A DNA stretch of 64,000 nt from UBA1433 sp964581565 (GTDB taxonomy: Bacteria; Bacillota; Clostridia; Eubacteriales; UBA1433): NCBI GenBank assembly GCA_964581565.1, contig CAZOOZ010000009.1, positions 1 to 64,000 of the forward strand. Direction: 5' to 3'. The notes beneath the pieces are model-generated. The model was not told where the DNA came from. It ran no database searches and worked only from the letters and a program-made list of their open reading frames with translations. This document shows, in pieces, positions 33,746 through 43,191 of this stretch (position 1 is the stretch's first letter; each line of letters opens with the position of its first letter). A program made the translations under genes and the position numbers.

Positions 33746-34630
33746 TTATTTATCTTTCATAATTTCAGTAATCGTGCTTGCAAGGCCTGCAATAGATTGC
33801 ATTTCTGAGGGGATAATAATTTTAGTGGCATTTCCGTTCGCAATATCTTTCATTGCTTCAATACTTTTAATCGTCAGTACTTCTTTGGTCGGATTAACTT
33901 CCTTGATACGCTTTAACCCTTCCGCGATTGCAGTCTGTACTTTTAAAATAGCTTCTGCTTCACCTTCGGCTTCTCTAATTTGTGCTTCTTTTTTTGCTTC
34001 GGCTCTTAGAATGGTCGATTGTTTTTCGCCTTCGGCCATGAGTATGGCTGAGCGCTTTTCACCTTCGGCTCTTAGAATGCTTTCGCGTCTTTCGCGTTCT
34101 GCACGCATTTGTTTTTCCATTGCATTTTGAATATCAGGTGGCGGCATAATATTTTTAACTTCTACTCTGATAACTCTAATACCCCACGGGTCAGTAGCTT
34201 CGTCCAGTATGGAACGCATTTTAGCATTGATATTATCCCTGCTTGTAAGTGTCTCATCTAATTCCATATCCCCGATGATATTTCGCAGTGTTGTCGCGGT
34301 TAAGTTCTCTATTGCGCTCATCGGTCGTTCGACACCATAGGTATATAGACGCGGATCGGTGATCTGGTAATATACAACCGTATCTATTTGCATTGTTACA
34401 TTATCTTTGGTTATTACAGGTTGAGGGGGGTAATCTATAACCTTTTCTTTTAGAGATACTTTGCTTGCTACTCTGTCAATAAAAGGAATTTTAACATGAA
34501 GACCAACATTCCAGGTTGTAATATAGGCGCCTAATCTTTCGATTACATATGCATTCGCTTGCGGAACAATTCTTATATTTGGTATTATCAATATAAATAT
34601 AATAACGGCAATGATGATTATTGCTGACAT
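33746..34630 (-). CDS. SPFH/Band 7 (stomatin/QmcA-like) membrane protein
   Basis: A 294-residue protein with one N-terminal membrane helix (IIIIAVIIFILIIPNI), the SPFH domain (VIERLGAYITTWNVGLHVKIPFIDRV, VYYQITDPRLYTYG) and a long Ala/Glu-rich helix with repeats such as EGEKRSAILMAEGEKQS that drive oligomer cages. Such proteins form membrane microdomains and usually pair with NfeD, as here (13-base overlap with the upstream nfeD gene). Confidence 0.92.
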   Translation of the reverse strand: MSAIIIIAVIIFILIIPNIRIVPQANAYVIERLGAYITTWNVGLHVKIPFIDRVASKVSLKEKVIDYPPQPVITKDNVTMQIDTVVYYQITDPRLYTYGVERPMSAIENLTATTLRNIIGDMELDETLTSRDNINAKMRSILDEATDPWGIRVIRVEVKNIMPPPDIQNAMEKQMRAERERRESILRAEGEKRSAILMAEGEKQSTILRAEAKKEAQIREAEGEAEAILKVQTAIAEGLKRIKEVNPTKEVLTIKSIEAMKDIANGNATKIIIPSEMQSIAGLASTITEIMKDK

Positions 34631-35085
34631 GAGCTATCCTCCTTGTTTATTTTTTTAACGATGAGTTTTACTCCTTCAATCTTCATAATGAGTACTTCTT
34701 CATCAATATTTAGATTTTCTTGATCATTTATACTCATAGCTGTCCATATTTGACCTTTTACTTTCACTTGACCGGCGTTAAACGGAGTTATAGATTTTGT
34801 TACAATGCCGATTTGATTAATAAGGCTGTCTGCATTTGTGGATATCTTCTTCGTATCTATATACCTTTTTACTAAAGGTCGTGTAAAAATTAATAAAAGA
34901 AGAGAGCTTACGATAAAGACCAGTATTTGTATCCAAACAGGTAAATGTATTAGCTGACAAATTAAAGCAAGCAATGCACCTGCCATAAACCAAATCGTTA
35001 CAATACCTGTTGTAAGGGCTTCGATTACGCCCATTAGTATGATAATTGTGATCCAGACAAATAGCCAAGCTGATGGTTCGTTCAA
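34618..35085 (-). CDS. NfeD-like membrane protein (short form)
   Basis: 155 residues with about three membrane helices and a C-terminal OB-fold (NQIGIVTKSITPFNAGQVKVKGQIWTA). It lacks the ClpP-like protease domain of long NfeD proteins. It is the upstream partner of the SPFH gene. TTG start preceded by AGGAGGT at 35092-35098 region. Confidence 0.88.
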   Translation of the reverse strand: MNEPSAWLFVWITIIILMGVIEALTTGIVTIWFMAGALLALICQLIHLPVWIQILVFIVSSLLLLIFTRPLVKRYIDTKKISTNADSLINQIGIVTKSITPFNAGQVKVKGQIWTAMSINDQENLNIDEEVLIMKIEGVKLIVKKINKEDSSCQQ

Positions 35086-35300
35086 AATATTACCTCCTTT
35101 GAAGATATATTTGATAGTTTTTGCTGATATAAGTATGAATGTAATATTTTGTGAAATTAAACGGGTTTTTATTAAGCTGCATTATATCAATTAATGATAC
35201 TGATATAATTTATAAAATATATCTTAACACCATTTTTATATATATTATACTATAAGAATATAGCGTTTGCATTATAAAATATATTTATGATATTTGCTTT

Positions 35301-35519
35301 TTATTGTTTTTGATATAAATCGGAGAATATATTATTAAATTGCAGCTCTTTATCTGCGAAATGAATACTTATCGTATCTTTACTAATACGAATGCCTAAA
35401 AAAGTATCATATTGCGAATTCAAGAACTTAGTGTTGGCGCGTGATATAGTATTTAAAGCGCAAACAGAAAGAGTCATTATTATTAAAATGCTCAGGATAA
35501 TAAAAAATCTGTTTCTCAT
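35301..35519 (-). CDS. Small exported or membrane-anchored protein of unknown function
   Basis: A 72-residue predicted product with an N-terminal hydrophobic segment (FFIILSILIIMTLSVCAL) followed by a short polar domain. It begins eight bases after the spoIIP stop on the same strand, so it would be the second gene of that transcript. No family recognised and no strong ribosome binding site, so it may be non-coding. Confidence 0.4.
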   Translation of the reverse strand: MRNRFFIILSILIIMTLSVCALNTISRANTKFLNSQYDTFLGIRISKDTISIHFADKELQFNNIFSDLYQKQ

Positions 35520-35527
35520 ATTCTTAA

Positions 35528-36511
35528 CTAATTCTTATTTTTCATGTCTTGATAAATCACTTCTGCCATTGTTCGTGCGAGATATTCCGCGCTTACTCTG
35601 GCCTCTTCAAAAGTAGATAAATTACTTCCAATTTCAAACAAAAGTGCATTGGGGCAGGTAAATTGATTAAACCTACTCGTTTCCCTATAAACTATGTTTA
35701 GCATAATACCCGGATATAATTTATCCATCGTACTTTTAAAAGTTTTTGCAAAATTTACATTTTTATTACTATTTTCATGATTAAGGCCAACAACAATCAT
35801 GATTTTTGTACATGATGTTCCGTTTATCGTTGCCTTGTATTTTTTTTGTGCAGTTTCGGTGTCATTAAGACCATCTCTATGAAGATCGAAAACATACTCA
35901 ATAGAAGGATATTTTGCCATATATTTATTAATATTTTTCAAGGAATTATTATAAGAATCGTTGTAACTCGGATAATCATGCAGTGCTGTGTCATGAACTG
36001 TCTTTATTCCGTAATCTTTTTCTAATATCTGACATACAATATCTCCTATTGCCACCATATTGGTTGTTTTGTCTTTTGAACGTGCGTTTGAAGAATACAC
36101 AATGGGAGTGTTGTCTGTAGCAGTATAGCTTTCAGTAGCATGTGTGTGATAAATTAACACAACAGGGTCATCGGGCATATCTATATCCTCTATTTCTGTG
36201 TTTAACGGCTTGGAAGTGACTGGTGTATAGGCAAAGGAGGTATTTTCTTCGTCGTCATCATTATTACTTGCTATTGAAAACGGTATGCTATCTGAGGTAA
36301 ATACTTTAGAAATATTTGAATAATATTCTTCATTTTCGCTTTCGTTTATTGTAGAAGCTGAGCATTTATTCACAATCCGTATCAGATAACTTTGTAACAG
36401 AGAATTTTTTTCATCATCGCTTGCATTTTTGAAGCCTTGTACAAAGATGGTTTGAATAAGCAGAAAAGCAAATAAAAATGTCATGGTAATGATAAAATTC
36501 TTTTTATTCAT
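35528..36511 (-). CDS. spoIIP: Stage II sporulation protein P (SpoIIP), peptidoglycan amidase/endopeptidase
   Basis: 327 residues. SpoIIP, with SpoIID and SpoIIM, thins septal peptidoglycan during engulfment in the mother cell. An N-terminal membrane anchor (IITMTFLFAFLLIQTIFVQ) precedes the catalytic domain with VLIYHTHATESYT, YVFDLHRDG, VVGLNHEN and LFEIGSNLSTFEEA, matching the AmiC-like zinc fold. ATG at 36511 is chosen, GAGGT being 13 bases away; a longer in-frame start has no support. It marks the organism as an endospore former. Confidence 0.92.
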   Translation of the reverse strand: MNKKNFIITMTFLFAFLLIQTIFVQGFKNASDDEKNSLLQSYLIRIVNKCSASTINESENEEYYSNISKVFTSDSIPFSIASNNDDDEENTSFAYTPVTSKPLNTEIEDIDMPDDPVVLIYHTHATESYTATDNTPIVYSSNARSKDKTTNMVAIGDIVCQILEKDYGIKTVHDTALHDYPSYNDSYNNSLKNINKYMAKYPSIEYVFDLHRDGLNDTETAQKKYKATINGTSCTKIMIVVGLNHENSNKNVNFAKTFKSTMDKLYPGIMLNIVYRETSRFNQFTCPNALLFEIGSNLSTFEEARVSAEYLARTMAEVIYQDMKNKN

Positions 36512-36683
36512 AACAAGCAATAATACCTCAATTAAAATATTAATATTAATGTATATGAACCATAAAAAATTATGATGACTGATATATATTGCCAAAATTT
36601 CTCTTGCAATTTACTTCATTGTCTGTTAATATACTTGTGCATTAATTTTATGAAAGAATTGAACGATCAAGGGGGTGAAGGAA

Positions 36684-36947
36684 ATGGCTAATATTAAATC
36701 ATCTGCTAAGAGAGCCGAGATTGGCGAAAGAAATAGAGTAAAAAATAAAAGCGTTAAAACAGGGCTGAAAACAATAGAAAAAAAATTTAATGCTGCTTTA
36801 GAAGGTGATGATAAAACATTATCATCGCAGATATTCACAGAAGCTGTCAAATGTTTTGATACAGCTGTAACCAAAGGTGTTATTCATAAAAATGCAGCTA
36901 ATAGAAAAAAAAGCGCTATGCAAAAGAAACTGAACGCGGTAATGTAA
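36684..36947 (+). CDS. rpsT: 30S ribosomal protein S20
   Basis: The 87-residue S20 starts MANIKSSAKRAEIGERN and ends AANRKKSAMQKKLNAV, with very basic composition; it binds 16S rRNA early in 30S assembly. ATG at 36684 is chosen (GGGGGTG eight bases upstream); the preceding in-frame GTG lies within the ribosome binding site. Adjacent to spoIIP in divergent orientation. Confidence 0.97.
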   Translation: MANIKSSAKRAEIGERNRVKNKSVKTGLKTIEKKFNAALEGDDKTLSSQIFTEAVKCFDTAVTKGVIHKNAANRKKSAMQKKLNAVM

Positions 36948-36976
36948 TTTTAGAGTTCATTATTAAAATTAAAATA

Positions 36977-37010
36977 GCCGTTTCGTATCAACGAAACGGC
37001 ATTTTGTATT
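36977..37010 (+). terminator. Terminator of rpsT
   Basis: GCCGTTTCGT / ACGAAACGGC with a 4-nt loop, followed by ATTTTGTATTT. The stem is excellent, the T tract interrupted. Confidence 0.75.
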
Positions 37011-37022
37011 TCTGAGAATTTT

Positions 37023-38402
37023 TTATGATGATTTTTTTCTGCGTCTAAACAATAATATATTTAGAATAAAGAAATAAATGACACAGATTATTAAAACAAT
37101 AAAAAGCATTTTATCCGACTTAGGAGCAAGGCCGATCAAAAGCAGCAATGGAAAACCTAATATAATGGAAATAGGTTGACTCATAACTAAGTTATTGGCT
37201 GCCGGAGTTTTAAATTTTGGATCAATTTCTCGCAGTAGCATAATACCGTTGCTTACCGTACCTGTGAGCATGCCATACATAGATAGAAGACCTTCGCTTT
37301 TATAATCGGGATAAAGCCGTTTTGAAGCATAGTTTAAATAGAGCATTGTCAGTATGCCGCCGATTGTTGTCAAAAGTAATAAAGGAATCCATAATGACTT
37401 CATATCAACAAAATCTATAATTGCAATGCTTGAAGCAATCATGAAGTCGAAAGCTAACCCGGCAATTCTATTAAGCATATAATTGTTCGTATATTGTCTG
37501 GTCATAAGTTTTGTTTTTCTAAGAGCGCGTAGAACAGCTTTAAATATAAGTGCTATAATGACGCCAAATAAGAAGTTGAAGCCCCAAATAAGAGGAACCA
37601 GGACATTACCAATACTAAGTGGTGCCAAACATTTGCTTAGCAGCCAGGATAGTAGGTATGTGACTAAATAAAGCATCAGCACAAAAGATACTTGGATAGT
37701 AAATTTATCAATTGCTTCTGTAAGTGGAATCTCACCCTCATCAGCTACAGGCTCATGTACTTCATCATGTATAGGTCTGTCTTTTAAATGAACACTGCTT
37801 TTTTTGCGTACTGCTATATTTAAATAAGTAACTCCGCCAATGCATGCCCATAACAGACCGATCGTAGCGACAAGTACGCCGAATGATTTTCCACCTGCAA
37901 AGCCAAAGGTGGACTCATATACATTACCAATATTGGTTGCCTGCCCCGGTCCCTGTCCAAAACCCAGCGGGAGTAATAGCCCGGCTGATTTAAACATATC
38001 CGGATGGAATGTATAGGCTACGATAAGAATGACTATTGTGCCAATAATGGCCTGGAGAAGGTATGTACTGATTACCAGCATACCGCTTCTAACAATATCG
38101 AGATTTTCGTTCTTCTTTAGTACCTTATCTTTTCTGTCAGGGGTACGAAGAGTCAGGGCTATGAAACCGATTGCAATACTATGATAAGTAATCATTTCCA
38201 TAAATGATTTATCGACATTAATAATTCCTGTGTGACGCAGCAGCAGCAACAAAAATCCGGCGATCATAGCGGTGGGCATTAAAAGCTGCCTCATAAATGG
38301 TATTTTTCTTCTTAAAGTGTTGGCAAGTAAGATGCTTCCGCCCAAAATTCCAAATTGTATCATTGAATTCCATAAGACTGTATTAGATGCTGAAAAGTCC
38401 AT
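37023..38402 (-). CDS. ESS-family (GltS-like) sodium:glutamate/solute symporter
   Basis: A 459-residue protein with 11 or 12 predicted helices. GQGPGQATNIGNVYE near 165 and the repeat-related GMLTGTVSNGIMLLREIDP near 390 match the inverted-repeat re-entrant loops of GltS symporters. Length and pattern fit an ESS member; substrate is glutamate or another carboxylate by inference. Its start overlaps the acyltransferase gene end by 20 bases. Confidence 0.83.
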   Translation of the reverse strand: MDFSASNTVLWNSMIQFGILGGSILLANTLRRKIPFMRQLLMPTAMIAGFLLLLLRHTGIINVDKSFMEMITYHSIAIGFIALTLRTPDRKDKVLKKNENLDIVRSGMLVISTYLLQAIIGTIVILIVAYTFHPDMFKSAGLLLPLGFGQGPGQATNIGNVYESTFGFAGGKSFGVLVATIGLLWACIGGVTYLNIAVRKKSSVHLKDRPIHDEVHEPVADEGEIPLTEAIDKFTIQVSFVLMLYLVTYLLSWLLSKCLAPLSIGNVLVPLIWGFNFLFGVIIALIFKAVLRALRKTKLMTRQYTNNYMLNRIAGLAFDFMIASSIAIIDFVDMKSLWIPLLLLTTIGGILTMLYLNYASKRLYPDYKSEGLLSMYGMLTGTVSNGIMLLREIDPKFKTPAANNLVMSQPISIILGFPLLLLIGLAPKSDKMLFIVLIICVIYFFILNILLFRRRKKSS

Positions 38403-39609
38403 TTATGCCACCTCCTAATTTTATTAAATTTATTATATGTACATATTTAATTGCACAATAAATTTGCTTTGATTTTGTTTCGTATATCATGCCATCACAC
38501 ATGGTAAATTGTAGAGTTTGACCCAAAATCGCTTGAATTTCCACAATATTTTCTATGTAAAAGGTCATTTTTTTATCGTGTTTTGGCTTGAATTCAATTC
38601 TGTCAGAAAATAAATGCATTATGCCGCTAAATAAAAATATGTTTTTATTCGAATACTGGCAAGAGTATAGGTCGATTTCATAATCGGTGTACAGAGGAGC
38701 GTCAGTGGTAAACAATAAATTATTTTTATATTTTTCTAAAATATATTCCTTTTGCCATTCGTCCCACTTTGTAATTGTATCAAGATATACACTTTCTTGA
38801 TCATAAGCTTCGAAATAACCAAAATCAGTATATACAGCAGTATTTTTACAGCACTCACAATAAAAAATGTTTTTTTGGCTACGCATATTCATATAAGTTT
38901 TACACTTAGGGCATGTATAGAGCACGCGCTCCAGATACATAGCGGGCTGTGATCCTTTATAGGAATACATATTTTGTTCTTGGAATGCATATGCATCTGT
39001 ACTTAATGAGGTTATAATAATTTCAGAAAGCTCATCGGGGGATAATTTATTGATCTCTTCGATGTTAAGTGTTTTGATAATCTGTCCCGTGGCATAACCT
39101 TTGCGGCGGTGCTTGCCCCATCTGGGAGTTGAAAAATAAAGACCGCTTAAATTATATAATAAAATGGGTATATTTAGTAATTTAGCCAGTTTTCCTATTG
39201 AATCGGTAATGTATGCTTCTTTTCCGTTAAATGATCCGTTGCCTGAAGGGAAAAGGCCGATGCAGCCTTTTTGGGCGGCCACACGCTTTATTAATTTTAT
39301 CGATTTAATATCCATTGAGGTTTTGGCAATAGGAATCGGTGCAAAACAAAAATATAATAATTTACTTAAAAATTTTAATCGAAATAAATGATCACTTGCA
39401 ACATAATATATTGGCTGGTTAAAAGACAGAGAAATAAGTATAGGGTCATAAGCGCCGATATGATTTGATAAGATTAAATAAGGTTTATCATTTTTGAGGT
39501 GATATTTATTTACGGAATAACCGAAAAATAATTTGAAAAAAAGATAGACAGGACAACGCAAGATTGATGCGATTATCCTATGCCTGAAAAAAACATATTT
39601 ATTATTCAC
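38383..39609 (-). CDS. 1-acylglycerol-3-phosphate acyltransferase (PlsC family) with C-terminal zinc ribbon
   Basis: 408 residues. N-terminal 220 residues are a PlsC-type acyltransferase: NHIGAYD (HX4D, His50/Asp55) and LFPSGNGSF where most members have FPEGTRS. From about 225 a zinc ribbon (CPKCKTYM ... YCECCKN) follows, then a beta-rich tail. PlsC enzymes add a fatty acid to lysophosphatidate at the membrane. The altered FPEG motif and the added domain suggest a specialised acceptor. Confidence 0.8.
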   Translation of the reverse strand: MNNKYVFFRHRIIASILRCPVYLFFKLFFGYSVNKYHLKNDKPYLILSNHIGAYDPILISLSFNQPIYYVASDHLFRLKFLSKLLYFCFAPIPIAKTSMDIKSIKLIKRVAAQKGCIGLFPSGNGSFNGKEAYITDSIGKLAKLLNIPILLYNLSGLYFSTPRWGKHRRKGYATGQIIKTLNIEEINKLSPDELSEIIITSLSTDAYAFQEQNMYSYKGSQPAMYLERVLYTCPKCKTYMNMRSQKNIFYCECCKNTAVYTDFGYFEAYDQESVYLDTITKWDEWQKEYILEKYKNNLLFTTDAPLYTDYEIDLYSCQYSNKNIFLFSGIMHLFSDRIEFKPKHDKKMTFYIENIVEIQAILGQTLQFTMCDGMIYETKSKQIYCAIKYVHIINLIKLGGGINGLFSI

Positions 39610-39686
39610 TAGTACGACCTTTACAGAAGTATTTTAATTAATATTAACAAGGAATGTTAAATAAAGCAATAAGTTAATTGTTAAAT

Positions 39687-39716
39687 ATAAATAAAAAGGA
39701 CGGAAATCACCCGTCC
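39687..39716 (-). terminator. Terminator of the rny-ymdB-spoVS cluster
   Basis: On the minus strand GGACGG / CCGTCC encloses a 7-nt loop and is followed by TTTTTATTTAT, 19 bases after spoVS. Confidence 0.85.
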
Positions 39717-39734
39717 ATGTTTAAAGTTATCTTA

Positions 39735-39995
39735 TCATCTTGTATGTATGATAAGTTTTATTCCTGTTCTTTCTGTGCCATTAATATCAATGTCTGTAAA
39801 TGCAGGTATACACACTAAATCATATCCTCCCGGAGCAACATACCCTCGTGCTATGGCTATCGATTTTACAGCTTGATTAAGTGCTCCTGCACCTATTGCC
39901 TGAATTTCGGCAACACCACTTTCTCTAATAACGCCGGCTAAAGCTCCGGCCACGGAATTGGGATTCGAATTTGAAGAAACTTTTAATACTTCCAT
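39735..39995 (-). CDS. spoVS: Stage V sporulation protein S (SpoVS)
   Basis: An 86-residue Alba-like protein needed for normal spore coat assembly and septation timing. MEVLKVSSNSNPNSVAGALAGV and IQAIGAGALNQAVKSIAIARG are almost identical to Bacillus SpoVS. ATG at 39995 is preferred to an in-frame TTG three codons upstream because of AAAGG spacing. It follows ymdB and rny in conserved order. Confidence 0.96.
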   Translation of the reverse strand: MEVLKVSSNSNPNSVAGALAGVIRESGVAEIQAIGAGALNQAVKSIAIARGYVAPGGYDLVCIPAFTDIDINGTERTGIKLIIHTR

Positions 39996-40111
39996 TGCAT
40001 TCAACCTTTTCGCCTTCGATGGCAGAAATAATTATTCTGATTTTATAAAGCGAAGGCGCAACATCCTTTCAAAATTGTGATATTAATTTATATGTTTTCA
40101 GCAAAAATATA

Positions 40112-40888
40112 TTAATCAAATATTTTATAAATTCTTTCTATTTTTACGCAAACATTATTTTCATCAAACGTAACACATACAGCATTTAATTGACGATGTC
40201 CTTCAGCTAATTCAAATTTAACAGGCCGTTTTGTTTTAAATGACTTTATAATAATATTTTTATCAATACCGATCACCCCCTCATAAGGGCCTGTCATACC
40301 TACATCGGTTATAGCAGCAGTTTGCTTATCAATAATTCGCTCATCTGCTGTCTGCACATGTGTATGTGTCCCGACTACTACATCAGCTCTGCCGGTTGCA
40401 TAATAGCTAAATGCTATTTTCTCACTGGTAGCCTCAGCATGAAAATCTACAAAAATTATATCGCAGGACGGTTTAATAATTTCATATATTTTGTCGAAGC
40501 ATAAAAAAGGATTTTCTAAAGAATCCATATAAATTGTACCTGAAAGATTGACGATGCCTATGCGAATTTTATTGACTCTCACAATGCCATATCCCCTGCC
40601 TGGACAAGGAGACGGATAATTTGCCGGGCGCAGTATGTTATCATATTTTTCTATAAAATCAAATATTTCTTTTTTTGCCCACACATGGTTTCCTGTAGTA
40701 ATAAAATTCACTCCAGATGCAATAAGCTCATCATAACTTGATCTTACAAGGCCGGCATAGCCTGAAGCATTTTCTGCATTTACAATCGTAAAATCAATTT
40801 GATATTCTTTTTTGATCTCGGATAAATAGTTTTTTATAACACTTCTCCCGCTGCGCCCCATAACATCACCGATAAAAAGTATCCTCAT
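40112..40888 (-). CDS. ymdB: YmdB metallophosphoesterase (2',3'-cAMP phosphodiesterase-like)
   Basis: 258 residues. GDVMGRSGR, NAENASGYAG, TTGNHVWAKKE, DFHAEATSEK and GTHTHVQTAD supply the di-metal ligands. YmdB influences biofilm and sporulation decisions in Bacillus. ATG at 40888 follows AGGAG. It lies between rny and spoVS. Confidence 0.94.
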   Translation of the reverse strand: MRILFIGDVMGRSGRSVIKNYLSEIKKEYQIDFTIVNAENASGYAGLVRSSYDELIASGVNFITTGNHVWAKKEIFDFIEKYDNILRPANYPSPCPGRGYGIVRVNKIRIGIVNLSGTIYMDSLENPFLCFDKIYEIIKPSCDIIFVDFHAEATSEKIAFSYYATGRADVVVGTHTHVQTADERIIDKQTAAITDVGMTGPYEGVIGIDKNIIIKSFKTKRPVKFELAEGHRQLNAVCVTFDENNVCVKIERIYKIFD

Positions 40889-40922
40889 ATATTCTCCTAA
40901 ATGTAAAGTAGTAAAGTATTTT

Positions 40923-40951
40923 AAAAAAATAGAGAGCAAATGCCCTCTATT
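40923..40951 (-). terminator. Terminator-like hairpin between rny and ymdB
   Basis: On the minus strand ATAGAGGGC / GCTCTCTAT (9 bp with one G-U) with loop ATTT is followed by TTTTTTT. It starts right at the rny stop, so much rny mRNA should end here, with ymdB-spoVS reached by read-through or by a promoter in the short gap. Confidence 0.75.
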
Positions 40952-40956
40952 AATGT

Positions 40957-42492
40957 TTATTTTGCGTATTCTGTCACTCTTGTTTCCCGGATTAAATTTA
41001 CTTTTATTTGACCCGGATAATCCAGCTCGTTTTCTATTCGTTGCGCTATTTCTTTTGCGGTAAGCACCATGCCTACATCGTCAATCTCTTCTGATTTTAC
41101 AAGTATGCGCACTTCTCTTCCGGCTTGTATTGCAAATGATTTGTCAACACCCGGGAAAGAGGTTGCAATTTCTTCCAATTTTTGAAGTCTCTTAATATAA
41201 CTTTCCAAAGTCTCGCGCCGTGCACCAGGTCTTGCGGCGGAAATAGCATCCGCTGCTTGAACTAGTACGGCTTCGATCGTCTTAGGTTCAATATCATCAT
41301 GGTGTGCTTCAACAGCATGAATAACTTCGCTGTTTTCTTTATATCGTTTTAAGATATCAACACCGATTGCAACATGAGGCCCTTCAATTTCATGGTCTAC
41401 CGCTTTGCCGATATCATGTAGCAGTCCTGCTCTTCTTGCAATTCTGGAGTTTGCCCCTAGTTCGTCGGCCATAATACCGGCTAAATAGGCAACTTCTAAT
41501 GAATGTTTTAAAATATTTTGTCCGTAGCTTGTTCTGTAATGGAGTCTTCCGATCAATTTTACAAGTTCCGGATGTATCTTATGCAGTCCAATTTCAAAAA
41601 TGGCTTGTTCGCCCATTTCCTTTATTTTATCATCAATTTCTTTTTTGGAATTATTGACCATTTCTTCGATTCGTGCAGGATGAATTCTTCCGTCACTTAT
41701 AAGCTTTTCAAGAGCATTCCGTGCTACTTCTCGTTTTATTGGATCAAAACCGGATAGAATCACTGCTTCCGGTGTATCGTCAATAATTAAATCTATGCCT
41801 GTTAATGTTTCCAGAGCCCTGATATTTCGTCCTTCTCTTCCTATAATGCGTCCCTTCATTTCGTCACTAGGCAAGCTTACAACAGAGACTGTTGTTTCTG
41901 CCACATGGTCTGCGGCACATTTTTGTATAGCATATGTTATGATTTCTCTAGCTTTTTTATCAGCTTCATTTTTGGCTTCAATTTCTTTGTTTTTAACCAG
42001 AATAGCCATTTCTCTGGTAATTCTATTTTCAACACTTGCAAGAAGTAGTTCTCTTGCTTCTTCAAACGTTAATTGTGATATTTTCTCTAACTCTATAAGT
42101 TGTTTTTGTTTTAATATTTCCAATTCAGCTTCTTTTAGTTCAAGCTTTTTGTTTCTCTCAATTAATGATTCCTCTTTTTTTTCTATATTCTCAATTTTCT
42201 TATCTAAGTTTTCTTCTTTATTCATAACTCGTTTTTCGAGTTTTTGTAATTCATTTCTTCTTTCTCTGTTTTCTCTATCAAGTTCTGTTCTCAGAGTATG
42301 AATTTCTTCCTTGGCTTCAATTAATTTTTCTTTTTTTATTCTTTCACTTTCTTTTATAGCTTCTTCAACCATACAATTGGCTGTTTTTGTAGCATTGTTA
42401 ATCTTACTTTCGCCTAAATATTTGCGAAGCAAAAAGCCGGCTGCTGTACCTAACAGTAAAAACAACAATGCTGATAATATTTTTAAAAGCAT
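40957..42492 (-). CDS. rny: Ribonuclease Y
   Basis: This 511-residue membrane-anchored endoribonuclease starts global mRNA decay. N-terminal helix (LLKILSALLFLLLGTAAGFLL), a long charged coiled coil to about 200, KH domain (EMKGRIIGREGRNIRALE), then HD domain (RRAGLLHDIGKAVDHE ... HHDDIEP). Length typical. Its promoter lies about 110 bases upstream. Confidence 0.96.
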   Translation of the reverse strand: MLLKILSALLFLLLGTAAGFLLRKYLGESKINNATKTANCMVEEAIKESERIKKEKLIEAKEEIHTLRTELDRENRERRNELQKLEKRVMNKEENLDKKIENIEKKEESLIERNKKLELKEAELEILKQKQLIELEKISQLTFEEARELLLASVENRITREMAILVKNKEIEAKNEADKKAREIITYAIQKCAADHVAETTVSVVSLPSDEMKGRIIGREGRNIRALETLTGIDLIIDDTPEAVILSGFDPIKREVARNALEKLISDGRIHPARIEEMVNNSKKEIDDKIKEMGEQAIFEIGLHKIHPELVKLIGRLHYRTSYGQNILKHSLEVAYLAGIMADELGANSRIARRAGLLHDIGKAVDHEIEGPHVAIGVDILKRYKENSEVIHAVEAHHDDIEPKTIEAVLVQAADAISAARPGARRETLESYIKRLQKLEEIATSFPGVDKSFAIQAGREVRILVKSEEIDDVGMVLTAKEIAQRIENELDYPGQIKVNLIRETRVTEYAK

Positions 42493-42609
42493 GCTTTCCT
42501 CCTATTCAATTTTCAAAAATCACTAATAAATATAAATTACTTATAAAAGGGGTTTAATTATCACTTAACACAATATTAATAAAAAATCCATCCAAATGCT
42601 AACAAATCA

Positions 42610-42638
42610 ATTTTAAACTCTTTGCAACTCGCTGTCAA
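42610..42638 (-). promoter_or_regulatory. Sigma-A promoter of rny
   Basis: Consensus TTGACA (42638-42633), a 17-bp spacer and TAAAAT (42615-42610) on the minus strand place a start near 42603 and a leader of about 110 nt. The rest of the 309-base gap (42493-42801) shows no gene. Confidence 0.78.
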
Positions 42639-42801
42639 GATTTATATAAATTGAGAATGATAACGAAAGAAAAACGGTAATCGCAATATAAAAAATATAA
42701 TTTGTATCCAACATAAATAAACCAAAAGCATACATCGCATCATTTGAACAAATGTACTTTTTTGGTAATATCCTTTTATTTATAAGTATAAAGTTTTAAC
42801 A

Positions 42802-43062
42802 TTAAATAGATTTACCATCAAGTAGTGAAATAATGCTATTCATTGCTTTGGTTTCATCAATACCATCTATTTGAACTAAAACTTCATCATTTTCTTTTAC
42901 GTTTAAAATCATAACTCCTATAATGCTTTTGGCATTTACTGTAGCATTTTCCTTTTGAATGTGGATGTCACTTTTGCATTTGCTGGCTAATTCAACTAAG
43001 GCTGACGCTACTTTTCCATGTAGTCCACCCTCTACTTTAACGCATGTCTTTTGCTGTACCAT
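42802..43062 (-). CDS. HPr-family phosphocarrier-like protein
   Basis: 86 residues with the HPr fold pattern: GLHGKVASALVELASK at the active site, VNAKSIIGVMILNVKEND at the Ser46 region and a C-terminal IDGIDETKAMNSIISLL helix. The phosphorylatable His is kept, but the following residues read HGKV where PTS HPr has HARP, so the conserved Arg is Lys and the Pro is lost. It might be a PTS carrier or a regulatory paralogue; no PTS gene is nearby. Start ATG at 43062 after AAAGGA. Confidence 0.82.
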   Translation of the reverse strand: MVQQKTCVKVEGGLHGKVASALVELASKCKSDIHIQKENATVNAKSIIGVMILNVKENDEVLVQIDGIDETKAMNSIISLLDGKSI

Positions 43063-43191
43063 ATTTGTATCCTTTCTGTGTAATAGATTACATGATATAT
43101 ATATTATACACAAAAAAAATAAAATGTAAATTTTTATTTGATTTTTTTACATAATAGGAGTAATATTATTTCATTCGTTTGGAGGTATTGT

